Source: a virus
Virus record (IMG/VR): IMGVR_UViG_3300003885_000147
Span: 1-20,833 of that record
Length of the DNA: 20,833 bases
Direction: 5' to 3' (one strand)
Positions within the stretch are counted from its first letter, which is position 1. Every line of letters starts with the position of its first letter. A model generated the notes under the pieces. That model ran no database searches. It was not told the DNA's origin and worked only from the letters and a program-made list of their open reading frames with translations. The translations under genes and the position numbers were made by a program. Below, piece by piece: positions 14,045 to 20,714 of the stretch.

Positions 14045-14233
14045 TTAGTGATCCTCAGCTTCTCGTGATATGTCGTCGAGGGTGAGGTTGAAGTCTAGCA
14101 TGTCCCAGATTGTGTATACCGTCTGGGCTTCGTGTAGGGTGCAGAGGTTGGATACTATTGGCCTTCTCAGGAAGGGGTGGATTCCTCCTCCTTCCCATCG
14201 CCCTCTGAGAACATATCCATAATCCCCTGTAAT
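14045..14233 (-). CDS. Frameshift extension of the tail assembly chaperone (-1 frame)
   Basis: After a -1 shift on the A9 tract the reading frame continues for about 62 codons (ITGDYGYVLRGRW onward), with no stop until the TAA at 14047-14045. The tape measure ATG follows that TAA immediately. The segment HPFLRRPIVSNLCTLHEAQT and the end DMLDFNLTLDDISREAEDH resemble the second half of phage tail chaperones, which often end in a helix with alternating Asp, Arg and Glu. The frame has no start codon or ribosome binding site of its own, so it can only be made as a fusion of about 192 aa with the upstream 130 codons. This mirrors lambda G/GT. Confidence 0.8.
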   Translation of the reverse strand: MTGDYGYVLRGRWEGGGIHPFLRRPIVSNLCTLHEAQTVYTIWDMLDFNLTLDDISREAEDH

Positions 14234-14622
14234 TTTTTTTTAACCATGTCTGCGTACCCGTTGTGCTCAATGATGGCAGACACCAGTTCGTACAGATCGT
14301 CGAAGTTTGCCGAGAAGTGAGACTCGTACCAGTCTGAGAAACCGCTACTCACATCGGGCCTGATCATGCTCTCCTGAATTAATTGTTTGACGAAAGCCGG
14401 GGTCCCGCGCTCGTCGATCTGTCCCATCAACCCCTGGACCATCTTCGCAGGGTTGTACTCTGCATCGAGGATCTGATCACTGTCTTTGATGCTGTCTATC
14501 CCGTCCGCAGCACCCATGATGATCTTGGTGATGTGGATCCCGACCTCCATCCCTCTCGTTGCCGGAAGCTGCTGGATGACGAACTCTGTGTCTCCGATTT
14601 GTACTGTCTTCTGTTCGAGCAT
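14167..14622 (-). CDS. Tail assembly chaperone, unshifted product
   Basis: The 151-aa product (MLEQKTVQIGDTEFVIQQLP at the start) lies between tube and tape measure, where phages encode the chaperone that coats the tape measure and recruits tube subunits. The zero frame passes the tract coding KKK (14241-14233) and stops after a short acidic end (MDMFSEGDGKEEESTPS). Ribosomes that slip back one base make the longer product instead. Residues such as PATRGMEVGIHITKI and the acidic tail fit tail chaperones in related contractile phages. No Shine-Dalgarno sequence is clear; it starts eight bases after the tube stop. Confidence 0.8.
   Translation of the reverse strand: MLEQKTVQIGDTEFVIQQLPATRGMEVGIHITKIIMGAADGIDSIKDSDQILDAEYNPAKMVQGLMGQIDERGTPAFVKQLIQESMIRPDVSSGFSDWYESHFSANFDDLYELVSAIIEHNGYADMVKKKLQGIMDMFSEGDGKEEESTPS
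14233..14241 (-). promoter_or_regulatory. Programmed -1 ribosomal frameshift site (A9 slippery tract)
   Basis: The mRNA reads GTT AAA AAA AAA TTA. Nine adenines contain the canonical slippery form A AAA AAA, which lets tRNA-Lys re-pair one base back. A 6-bp stem (GGAAGG with CCTTCC, 14-base loop) lies about 35 bases further on, but no structure at the usual short spacing is obvious. The evidence is the tract, the open -1 frame, and its placement between tail tube and tape measure. Confidence 0.8.
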
Positions 14623-14629
14623 TTCGGTT

Positions 14630-15061
14630 TTAAGCTGCGCCTCCGACTATCATCTGCAGGTTGCTGGTACGAATGACCCACTCTCTGGTCTCGATTCCGG
14701 CCCGGTATGATGTCTGTGGCATCTTCTGGATCCATGAATTCGGAGCGACATGCAGGTCGTTGCCGCGGTTATCCTTCACCAGGACCGGGAAAATCCCATC
14801 TCCGCTTAGCTGGTCGACCCTGGCAAGGCCGGACAGGATAAGGTTTGCCGGACTGGTTTGCAGCAATGTAATGGTGATGCTGCCGCGCTTGTCGTTCGTC
14901 ATCCTGCGTGCCACGTCCCCTTCTGCGCCGACCTCGTCCTCGACCTGGTTCGATTCCCGGTCTACCTGCACGAATGTGTCCTGCGCGTATCCGGTAATGA
15001 TGGCTCCGGCAACGGTGATGATGATGTCCTTCGGGTCGTATGTGTCGATTCTGTCTGCCAT
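14630..15061 (-). CDS. Tail tube protein (DUF3277-like)
   Basis: The 143-aa product has the tube-family pattern: YDPKDIIITVAGAIITGYA, then VQVDRESNQVEDEVGAEGDV, RRMTNDKRGSITITLLQTS, and a C-terminal REWVIRTSNLQMIVGG. DxxxVxxxxGAxGExxRxxxxDxxxxxTxTLxQTS is the signature of the inner tube in DUF3383/DUF3277-type contractile tails. AAGGGG lies seven bases before the ATG. It directly follows the sheath gene, the standard order. The length is normal. Confidence 0.9.
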   Translation of the reverse strand: MADRIDTYDPKDIIITVAGAIITGYAQDTFVQVDRESNQVEDEVGAEGDVARRMTNDKRGSITITLLQTSPANLILSGLARVDQLSGDGIFPVLVKDNRGNDLHVAPNSWIQKMPQTSYRAGIETREWVIRTSNLQMIVGGAA

Positions 15062-15071
15062 GTTTTACCCC

Positions 15072-16355
15072 TTAGACTTGAGCGTTGACGGTGATGGCGA
15101 GCGAGTGGATGGCTCCTGCCAACTGCGCGGATACGACGATGCCAGGAAAGTATCGGCTCGTCCTGTCAGCAGTCAGTTGATCAGCAACCTTCGGAATCGT
15201 GATCCGGTAAAAGTCGCCAGAGTTGTCGAGCAGCGGTCCCAGTAAGTCGTTCCTGATCCCCTGATCCATAACGGTCACGATCTCGCCATGGATGATGCCG
15301 GCGCCCGCGTCCGTGTATGGGATCTTGGGTTCCTTTAGCAGCCTGGCCGCTATCGTCTCGCCCATGGTGGCCTCGAGCCAGTCGATGCCGCGCTGTATAT
15401 CGATGAATCGTCCGAATGCCATGACGGCCTCATGGGTATGCCCTGTCCCTGCCAGCGGTGTGTACAGGTTTGCGTTCTTGCCGAGTGCGGTTGCTTCTTC
15501 GCTTGGTAAGATATCTGTCTTGTTGGCTGCAGCGATACCGGTGAGCTGTTTGAATTTCCACGTCTCGCTTCCAGGGTCCGATGGCAGCATTAATCCTGCC
15601 CATGCACACTCCGGGAATGTGTAGTTTGAAAAATAATTAACTGTCGGAGAAGTAACATCATCCGCAGCCGTTGTGGCGCAGGTGAAGTTGTTCGCATCGA
15701 TTACAGAAGCGACGGTGTTGTTGCCGTCTATCGATACCCCGCTTGATCCTGCGAAAGTGACTGGATCTCCGACTTCGAGATTATGTAAAGCCTGGGTAAC
15801 CGTGATCACATTGGATGTGATGCTGTACACCGCACCGGTGACATCAACGCCGCTCTTGTGGTGCCACAAGTAGGCCGTGCGATTGTAGCTGGCAGCCTGC
15901 AGCACACTAGCGATGTCGGATGTCACGACTGTAAGCACATCTGCGTCCTGGCTGTTGGCAATATATATCTTGGTCTTGCCTTCGATCCAGAGTGCGATCT
16001 CCTGAATGTCGGCCGATACCCGTTTCGGGGTCAGCAGGCAATACCAATCTGAATCTTCTGCTTCAATCGCATTGAGGGCAGCAGTGATATTCGCGTCTCC
16101 AGTCTCCTGTCGACCGATCTTGATAGATGTTGGTGCCCTGGTCTGCGCGAACACAGCGGCCGCAGCCTTGTATGTTTTCGTGGTGGTAGCAAAGTCAGCA
16201 GATACTGCGATCAAATCTGCATATGATTTTGTCCTCGGGGTGAAGACGGTGTTCTCGACGAGATCAAAGATCAAGGGAACGCCGAATCCTAACCTGGTGA
16301 TCTTCGTGTCTGCTACGTTGACTGTTACGTTTACGACATCGGTTGTTTCGGTCAT
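15072..16355 (-). CDS. Tail sheath protein (DUF3383-like)
   Basis: The 427-aa protein shows the sheath pattern: RLGFGVPLIF near the N-terminus, then RTKSYADLIAVSADF, AQTRAPTSIKIGR and WYCLLTPKRV, and in the C-terminal half FIDIQRGIDWLEATMGETIA, IPYTDAGAGII and SRYFPGIVVSAQLAGAIHS. The sheath contracts around the tube to drive it into the host. Residues about 171-243 (VTGAVYSITSNVITVTQALH, NLEVGDPVTFAGSSG, NNFTC) look like an inserted small beta domain, probably exposed on the outside of the sheath. The start is seven bases after the stop of the terminator gene. Confidence 0.9.
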   Translation of the reverse strand: MTETTDVVNVTVNVADTKITRLGFGVPLIFDLVENTVFTPRTKSYADLIAVSADFATTTKTYKAAAAVFAQTRAPTSIKIGRQETGDANITAALNAIEAEDSDWYCLLTPKRVSADIQEIALWIEGKTKIYIANSQDADVLTVVTSDIASVLQAASYNRTAYLWHHKSGVDVTGAVYSITSNVITVTQALHNLEVGDPVTFAGSSGVSIDGNNTVASVIDANNFTCATTAADDVTSPTVNYFSNYTFPECAWAGLMLPSDPGSETWKFKQLTGIAAANKTDILPSEEATALGKNANLYTPLAGTGHTHEAVMAFGRFIDIQRGIDWLEATMGETIAARLLKEPKIPYTDAGAGIIHGEIVTVMDQGIRNDLLGPLLDNSGDFYRITIPKVADQLTADRTSRYFPGIVVSAQLAGAIHSLAITVNAQV

Positions 16356-16362
16356 GGCTCGG

Positions 16363-16938
16363 TCACTCGCTGATGATTAAGTTGCCGTTCGACTCGGACG
16401 GGGTTTGTACCGTCTCGACCCAGTCTCCGGTGCTGCCACCGCCGTCATCGAAAGTCTCACCGCTGTAGGTGAAGTTAACGTCGACCTGAGCCCGTCTTTC
16501 CCACCGATCCCCGAACTGCTCGTCAAACCGGTTTATCTGCCCGTGCGTCAGCATCCCAATCTTAGCAGCCCGGAAGGTGTCGCGCACCTCCTCGGTATCT
16601 AATGCTAACAGGGCGTTCTCAAGCCTCTGAGCGGCGTCCAGTCCAGCAAGGGTCACAGGTGGGTCCGAATAGACCTCGCACTGCGCAACGATCTGCCTGG
16701 GGCCTGACGTTTGTCTCTGGACCTTGTTCGTCGGGATATCGAATTGCTGATCCGTGTGGTCGAACCCAAACCGAAGCCCAAGGTTCATTATCAGGATCCC
16801 GGCGTATGGTTTAGCTGGCCTTGGGATCTCCTGATTTAGCCAGATTACTTTCCCTGATCCGACGCCGGTATAGATTTCGAGCCAGTTCAGGATAGTCCTG
16901 AGATTGGCCTCGAAGTCAGTTGTGACGGTGACGGCCAT
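16363..16938 (-). CDS. Tail terminator / neck protein (gp12-like)
   Basis: The 191-aa protein begins with a helix (EANLRTILNWLEIYTGVG). A conserved-looking strand region (IWLNQEIPRPAKPYAGILI) and paired beta strands around QCEVYSDPPVTLAGLDAA follow, then QRLENALLALDTEEVRDTFR. It ends with RRAQVDVNFTYSG and an acidic, glycine-rich tail. A helix, then a strand with PRPxxPYAxxxI, then a final xxVDVxFxY strand is the mark of the phage neck terminator family, which caps tube and sheath and joins the tail to the head. The location right before the sheath agrees. Confidence 0.75.
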   Translation of the reverse strand: MAVTVTTDFEANLRTILNWLEIYTGVGSGKVIWLNQEIPRPAKPYAGILIMNLGLRFGFDHTDQQFDIPTNKVQRQTSGPRQIVAQCEVYSDPPVTLAGLDAAQRLENALLALDTEEVRDTFRAAKIGMLTHGQINRFDEQFGDRWERRAQVDVNFTYSGETFDDGGGSTGDWVETVQTPSESNGNLIISE

Positions 16939-16941
16939 TGA

Positions 16942-17353
16942 TCATCCCGAATCAGGATCTGCCCTTGTCATGCTGCGTTCGTCAATTACGAGGTTTACGA
17001 TCATGTCGTCAGCTGCTGGATCAACGGCTACCGTGTCATAAACTCTGAACGACCATCCTGGCAACAATATCAATTCTTGAGGAACCGGTACCGCTATGTG
17101 TCCGGCGATGAATGCCAATTCACGAGACTGGTTAACCGTGAGGTGGTATTCGTTGGTCAGCGATGCAGCTTGTACCGCGCCAGAGATAGATTTGTACGCG
17201 ATGTTGGAAGCAGCATCGATGATTTCTATAGCGATTCTCCTGTCTCCAACTACGGCCGTCGATGTCAGTGTTATCTGACCGTATAAAAGCCGGTATCTCC
17301 TTCCTGTTGGAACAATGAACGACTTATCGCTATCACCTAATGCAGCAGCTCAT
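16942..17353 (-). pseudogene. Beta-rich neck/tail protein gene with a one-base frameshift at its start
   Basis: A frame of about 135 codons is open from 17349 to its TGA at 16944-16942. It encodes IVPTGRRYRLLYGQITLTS, RRIAIEIIDAASN, AIVVPQELILLPGW-like strands (seen as AVPVPQELILLPGWSFRVYD) and MIVNLVIDERS. It has no usable start codon near its beginning. An AGGAGG (17363-17358) and ATG (17353-17351) stand exactly where a start should be, but that ATG is one base out of frame and stops after six codons. Removing a single A after the ATG would give MAAALGDSDK and the full 136-aa protein. The protein type (PTG..R.., PGW.FRVYD) resembles small phage virion proteins beside tail terminators. A sequencing error, a real mutation or recoding are all possible. 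Confidence 0.65.
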
Positions 17354-17410
17354 CCGTCCTCCTGCCTTGTTCTATTTCATGTTAGTAGTGTAGATGACAA
17401 GGGCGCTTTG

Positions 17411-17743
17411 TCATAGCGTGTCGTATGTGTGGTTGGCGTTGGCGATGTAGAACGGTCCGTCATCCCAAAGTGATACACGCTGTACAGTAAACTGCACTCC
17501 ACGGAACGGTACCTCATCGATGATCTGTATCGGATTCTCGGTCCAGATGTTTATCCATTCACCGGCATTCTGCCCTTGCGGAAGATTTCTTAGGTCCTTC
17601 GATGTCATAGGCTGGATGTAAGCCTTGATCACACTGGTTACCGGTGTTCCTGGTGTGCTAACACCGTCTACGATCGTCGGCGAGCTTGCCCGAGTGAGCG
17701 TGTAATCCTTTACCTTCCTTTTGATGACATCGACCGCTGACAT
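17411..17743 (-). CDS. Probable head-tail joining (head closure) protein
   Basis: The 110-aa product has a short beta-barrel pattern: KDYTLTRASSPTIVDGVSTP, then SVIKAYIQPMTSKDLRNLP, GEWINIWTENPIQIID, and VPFRGVQFTVQRVSLWDDG. The YTLTR.ASP...DG....G start, the middle V.A.IQP strand and the final W.DGPFY are like the stopper proteins that seal the head after DNA packaging. It sits between the HK97 gp10-like gene and the tail terminator, as expected. GGAGG lies eight bases before the ATG, three bases after the preceding stop. Confidence 0.6.
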   Translation of the reverse strand: MSAVDVIKRKVKDYTLTRASSPTIVDGVSTPGTPVTSVIKAYIQPMTSKDLRNLPQGQNAGEWINIWTENPIQIIDEVPFRGVQFTVQRVSLWDDGPFYIANANHTYDTL

Positions 17744-17746
17744 TGA

Positions 17747-18328
17747 TCATTCCTCCCCTTCCGCTTTAACGATGAATCGTATCGATCCGCCCAGGAGACC
17801 GGTATTGACCAATGGGTTGTCTGATCCCTTACGTCTGATCGTTGCCGCTTTATTCGGTGGGCTCCTCAGCGTGATGATCTTGCGCTTGATGTCCCCCTCG
17901 ATCAACTGGCCCATGATCTCGAGAGCCCCTCCCTTCGTCTGTTCCCCTGAGACGATCTGTCCGACGAGCTTTTTTGAGATGGCGAAGTATCGGTCCTGAT
18001 TCTCATCCATGGTCGAACGTAAGTATGGCCTGGCAGGGATGGTGATGGTGTGAGGACCGGTGATCCCGATCACGCGGTATCCTGATCCTCCTTTCAAGAA
18101 CCGCATCCTGCGCTTCCTGGCATCTTCTGGTGTGGCGTATCCGTAGGAGGTTCCACCCGGATGATTGATGGTGGCACCGAACTCGTTGGCGGCCGCGATC
18201 ACGATCAGCTTCTCGTCCTCGTCTGCCTGGATCCCGATATCAACGTGTGACGCTTCGTTTGCCAGTCGTCTCTTCAGGGCCTTCATTCCGAGGTCCTTCT
18301 CCTCGACCGTGGCACTGCCCTTGATCAT
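17747..18328 (-). CDS. HK97 gp10-like / virion morphogenesis neck protein
   Basis: The 193-aa product has the recognisable family order: a short helix (MKALKRRLANEASHVDIGIQ), the segment VIAAANEFGATI, the loop TIPARPYLRSTMDEN, a central helix and the C-terminal RKIITLRSPPNKAATIRRKG followed by NPLVNTGLLGGSIRF. The xxNEFG, IPARPFLR and PLxDTGxLxxSI motifs are characteristic of HK97 gp10 and Mu gpG-type tail completion proteins. The start overlaps the DUF4054 gene stop (TGATG). No Shine-Dalgarno sequence is seen, so it probably depends on coupling. Confidence 0.85.
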   Translation of the reverse strand: MIKGSATVEEKDLGMKALKRRLANEASHVDIGIQADEDEKLIVIAAANEFGATINHPGGTSYGYATPEDARKRRMRFLKGGSGYRVIGITGPHTITIPARPYLRSTMDENQDRYFAISKKLVGQIVSGEQTKGGALEIMGQLIEGDIKRKIITLRSPPNKAATIRRKGSDNPLVNTGLLGGSIRFIVKAEGEE

Positions 18329-18702
18329 CAGGTTGGTTTGATCACCATGGCCGGCACGTTCACGTGATTCCGTAATTCAAGGAACATCAGCCCGTACTGC
18401 GTAGATGCGATGACAGTGCGCTGGTTCAAATATGGAAGGGTAAAGCTCTGCGTAACGCCGCCAATACTCTCTGACGATAGAGGTCCTCTTCCGCCTGCCT
18501 CCGTGGCTGCCAACGCCAGGATGTGCGCGACATAGTATGTCTGAGCATCCTTCGTCAGGGTTCCGAAGTATGTGTCTTTTATGATCTGGTCTGCGAGAGC
18601 GAGGGCGTTAACGAATGCGGTGTCTGTCTCGTGGAGGGCCTGAATAGTGTCATCAGCCCGAGCGATGGCCTTGACATCTTTAAGCGTCGTCAAGGCCACC
18701 AT
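18328..18702 (-). CDS. DUF4054-like head-tail connector
   Basis: The 124-aa protein is helical at the start (FVNALALADQIIKDTYFGTL, YYVAHILALAATEAGGRG). It ends with LSSESIGGVTQSFTLPYLNQ and TQYGLMFLELRNHVNVPAMV, which is the pattern of DUF4054 connectors: helices, a glycine-rich turn, VTQSF and a closing Y(G)xxFLEL helix. Such proteins form the ring between portal and neck. The ATG lies five bases after the previous stop without a clear Shine-Dalgarno sequence, so translation probably reinitiates after the upstream gene. Confidence 0.85.
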   Translation of the reverse strand: MVALTTLKDVKAIARADDTIQALHETDTAFVNALALADQIIKDTYFGTLTKDAQTYYVAHILALAATEAGGRGPLSSESIGGVTQSFTLPYLNQRTVIASTQYGLMFLELRNHVNVPAMVIKPT

Positions 18703-18707
18703 GGGGA

Positions 18708-19097
18708 TTACTCGTTTTCAGGAATAACTGGTTTCTCGATAGATTCAATTGCGGCAGTGATGGCCTCGACAACCGTTTTTCTGGTGTCTTTACGGTCCTC
18801 CTCTTGCTGCAACAGATCATATAATCCCTCAGCCGTGGTCTCCAGCTCGATTGTGTTCAGAGCTTCAGGAACCTTCATCTTCGAGATATCGACTGTATCA
18901 CCGGCGACGGTGATGATGCCTTTTTCGATCATGTCTTCCAGGCGGGAGGTTTTCTCGTCTCTCGCACGACTTCCGAGTACGGCTTCAAACGTCTCATCTT
19001 CGACCACGTTGCGACCCGGGACAAGTCGTAACAAGTGCTCTGGACCAGCAGATAAGGTGTGCTGCCTGGCTTCGTCAAGGTATAAGATCTTGCTCAT
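18708..19097 (-). CDS. Unknown 129-aa protein following the capsid gene
   Basis: The 129-aa product is acidic and lacks a membrane segment. The N-terminus (KILYLDEARQHTLSAGPEHL, RLVPGRNVVED) looks like a small beta unit, and the middle and C-terminal halves are helical and charged. Small proteins between the major capsid and the connector are common and often have no known role. AGGAG lies five bases before the ATG. It is separated from the capsid stop by a 77-base gap with a hairpin, so its level may differ from that of the capsid. I do not assign a function. Confidence 0.65.
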   Translation of the reverse strand: MSKILYLDEARQHTLSAGPEHLLRLVPGRNVVEDETFEAVLGSRARDEKTSRLEDMIEKGIITVAGDTVDISKMKVPEALNTIELETTAEGLYDLLQQEEDRKDTRKTVVEAITAAIESIEKPVIPENE

Positions 19098-19121
19098 ATC
19101 ATCTCCTGGGTTAAAGGTTCG

Positions 19122-19141
19122 CCTCCGGTTTTACCCGGAGG
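19122..19141 (-). promoter_or_regulatory. Hairpin in the gap after the capsid gene
   Basis: The minus-strand RNA can form a perfect 7-bp stem (CCTCCGG with CCGGAGG) around a six-base loop. There is no run of U after it, so it is not a classical terminator. It may protect the capsid message end or partly attenuate downstream expression. Confidence 0.6.
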
Positions 19142-19174
19142 GTCACCACTCTTTAGTCGCTGTGCGCTAGTGAA

Positions 19175-20146
19175 TTAGATGCCGTACAAGAAGCGGCAGG
19201 CCAGCGGGTAGCGCACTACCGTACCGCCGTTCTCTGCTTCCACTGGAATGATGAACTCGAGGTTCTTCATCTGTGGAGGATGTGTCCGCATTTCCATGGG
19301 GATGCGTAGTTCCAGCACTTCTGGATCACGCTCGTATGCCATTGCCATGTCAGTAGCACCCGTCCCCTGGCCTAAGATATCGACCAGCCAGGTCACCAGG
19401 GTCAACCCGAAGCTGTTTCCTGGCTTCGTGATGAATTCGAGGATCGTGGTATCAGAGATCGTCGAACGTGGAGTGTTGGCGATGATGTCGTACTGCGAGA
19501 TAGGCAGCACCATGGTATTGGCTTCGTGTACACCGTTAGTGGCCTGGCGGATGCCAGATGTCAGGAGTCTTACGTCTGCGATGATTTCATCAGCAGTCTT
19601 TCCTGACCAGTTCCGGGTCGTCGCTGTTCCGTCAAGCGGCGCTTGTACGCTCGGGATGTTCGGGTGTGCGAACAGGCCGACGATGCCGTGGTTGGTGTCG
19701 CCTAACCATGTGATGCCATTTTCCTTCTCTCGGATAGACCGCCTGCTGGCGTCTACCTTGAACAACTCGAGGGCTACCCCTGCGAAGCGTGCGGCGCGTA
19801 ACTCCTGGGTGGAGTAACCGAATGATGTCGCCAGGACGTGTACCTTCTGGGTGAAACGCGATGCGAATACGTCAGACCGCGGCAGGTCATCCGAAGGATT
19901 GGCGATGATCTTTGCCATGCCGATCTTGGTGTACAGGTAGTACGTGATCGTCTCGGCGCCTTCGCCATCCCGGTTCGAGATCGGGATCAGACTTCGGTAC
20001 TTCAGTTCGCGGAGTTTCTTCTCGTAGAGTCGAGATTCTACCGACTCGAGCTGACGCTCAAAGAAGGCTGACTCGCCCTGATCGAGGCGGGAACCGAGTT
20101 TCTCCTCGATGGCCCTTAGCCCGTCGCTTACGAATTGAGTTGTCAT
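19175..20146 (-). CDS. Major capsid protein (DUF2184-like, HK97 fold)
   Basis: The 323-aa product has the family layout. An N-terminal segment (FFERQLESVESRLYEKKLRE) is followed by RSLIPISNRDGEGAETITYY, the E-loop-like VFASRFTQKVHVLATSFGYS and TQELRAARFAGVALELFKVD. Then comes VNHG-like text (GDTNHGIVGLFAHPNIP) and a C-terminal PPQMKNLEFIIPVEAENGG followed by RYPLACRF. The GYSTQELRAA and GxxxHGxxGLxNxPxIP-like motifs are typical of this major capsid group. It would form the icosahedral shell. GGGG lies about seven bases before the ATG. The decoration-like gene is immediately upstream in transcription. Confidence 0.88.
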   Translation of the reverse strand: MTTQFVSDGLRAIEEKLGSRLDQGESAFFERQLESVESRLYEKKLRELKYRSLIPISNRDGEGAETITYYLYTKIGMAKIIANPSDDLPRSDVFASRFTQKVHVLATSFGYSTQELRAARFAGVALELFKVDASRRSIREKENGITWLGDTNHGIVGLFAHPNIPSVQAPLDGTATTRNWSGKTADEIIADVRLLTSGIRQATNGVHEANTMVLPISQYDIIANTPRSTISDTTILEFITKPGNSFGLTLVTWLVDILGQGTGATDMAMAYERDPEVLELRIPMEMRTHPPQMKNLEFIIPVEAENGGTVVRYPLACRFLYGI

Positions 20147-20202
20147 GTCGTGCCCCTCTGTCGGTTGCTCGTTAGGTCGTTCGGTTCAGCCCGTCGCTTA
20201 CG
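20118..20202. repeat. 15-bp direct repeat at the capsid gene start
   Basis: Bases 20118-20132 and 20188-20202 are identical (plus strand AGCCCGTCGCTTACG), starting 70 bases apart. One copy lies inside the first codons of the capsid gene and the other spans the stop of the decoration-like gene. The second copy can also form a short hairpin (CCCGT with ACGGG). It may be the trace of a small duplication at the gene junction. Confidence 0.75.
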
Positions 20203-20668
20203 GGAAGTTAACTTCCAGCTCTGCCAGACCAGCTACCGTATTGACGCTGACCCATGAGGCAAAGGCGGAGATGTCGTCGGCAGTGGCCGTATCGGCTGTG
20301 ACGAGGAAGTCTCCAGGATTAGGCCCGGTGCCAGCAGTGTGCCGCATAAACACGGGTAGTGTCGGGTTAACTGCGACTTCAGCGTTAACCCAGATGCGCC
20401 CTCGTTTGAGCATCGGAATAGCTTGCCCGATCTCATACTGTGCCAGAGCGTTAGCATTTCCCTGTGCCTTGTGTTTCATGATCGAGATGCCGGCAAATGC
20501 GAAACCGGCGGCTGCTGGCACAGAAACTAGTCCGGTTGCCGCCTTCGCGAGACCGACACCAAACTGGACGATGGCAGCGGATACGCCGCTGACGATGTCT
20601 GTCTCGCCGGCGTCTGCCAGCCCGCCTTGAACGGATGCCTGCAGGTCATTGTAGTCGAGTTGGCTCAT
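20198..20668 (-). CDS. Capsid decoration / cement-like protein
   Basis: The 156-aa product starts with MSQLDYNDLQASVQGGLAD and continues with a beta-rich body (GLVSVPAAAGFAFAGISIMK, KRGRIWVNAEVAVN). A glycine-rich strand set ends in FLVTADTATADD and ASWVSVNTVAGLAELEVNFP. A QGxxAD start, a loop of the form VPFGRFVxxG, then GRIWVxxExAVxxGxxVxVR, is the pattern of the cement protein group often encoded next to DUF2184-type capsids; GxxxxPAAAGFAFAGI and RGRIWVNAEVAV fit it. AGGAGA lies eight bases before the ATG. It would bind the outside of the capsid. Confidence 0.72.
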   Translation of the reverse strand: MSQLDYNDLQASVQGGLADAGETDIVSGVSAAIVQFGVGLAKAATGLVSVPAAAGFAFAGISIMKHKAQGNANALAQYEIGQAIPMLKRGRIWVNAEVAVNPTLPVFMRHTAGTGPNPGDFLVTADTATADDISAFASWVSVNTVAGLAELEVNFP

Positions 20669-20714
20669 GATCAGTCTCTCCTGTTTTTCTGTCTGGTAGT
20701 TGCCGGGCCCGGGA

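Noticed and set aside
14233-14241. T9 on the plus strand as a terminator U tract
   Set aside because: All genes are on the other strand, no GC-rich stem precedes the tract in the right direction, and it fits a frameshift site far better.
14055-14270. 71-aa minus-strand ORF across the slippery site in the third frame
   Set aside because: It is the remaining frame, rich in Arg/Pro/Ser, with no ribosome binding site; the -1 frame gives the coherent chaperone extension that ends at the tape measure start.
20703-20712. Perfect 10-bp palindrome CCGGGCCCGG
   Set aside because: It is short, single and without a loop or flanking repeats, so there is no support for an operator or attachment site.
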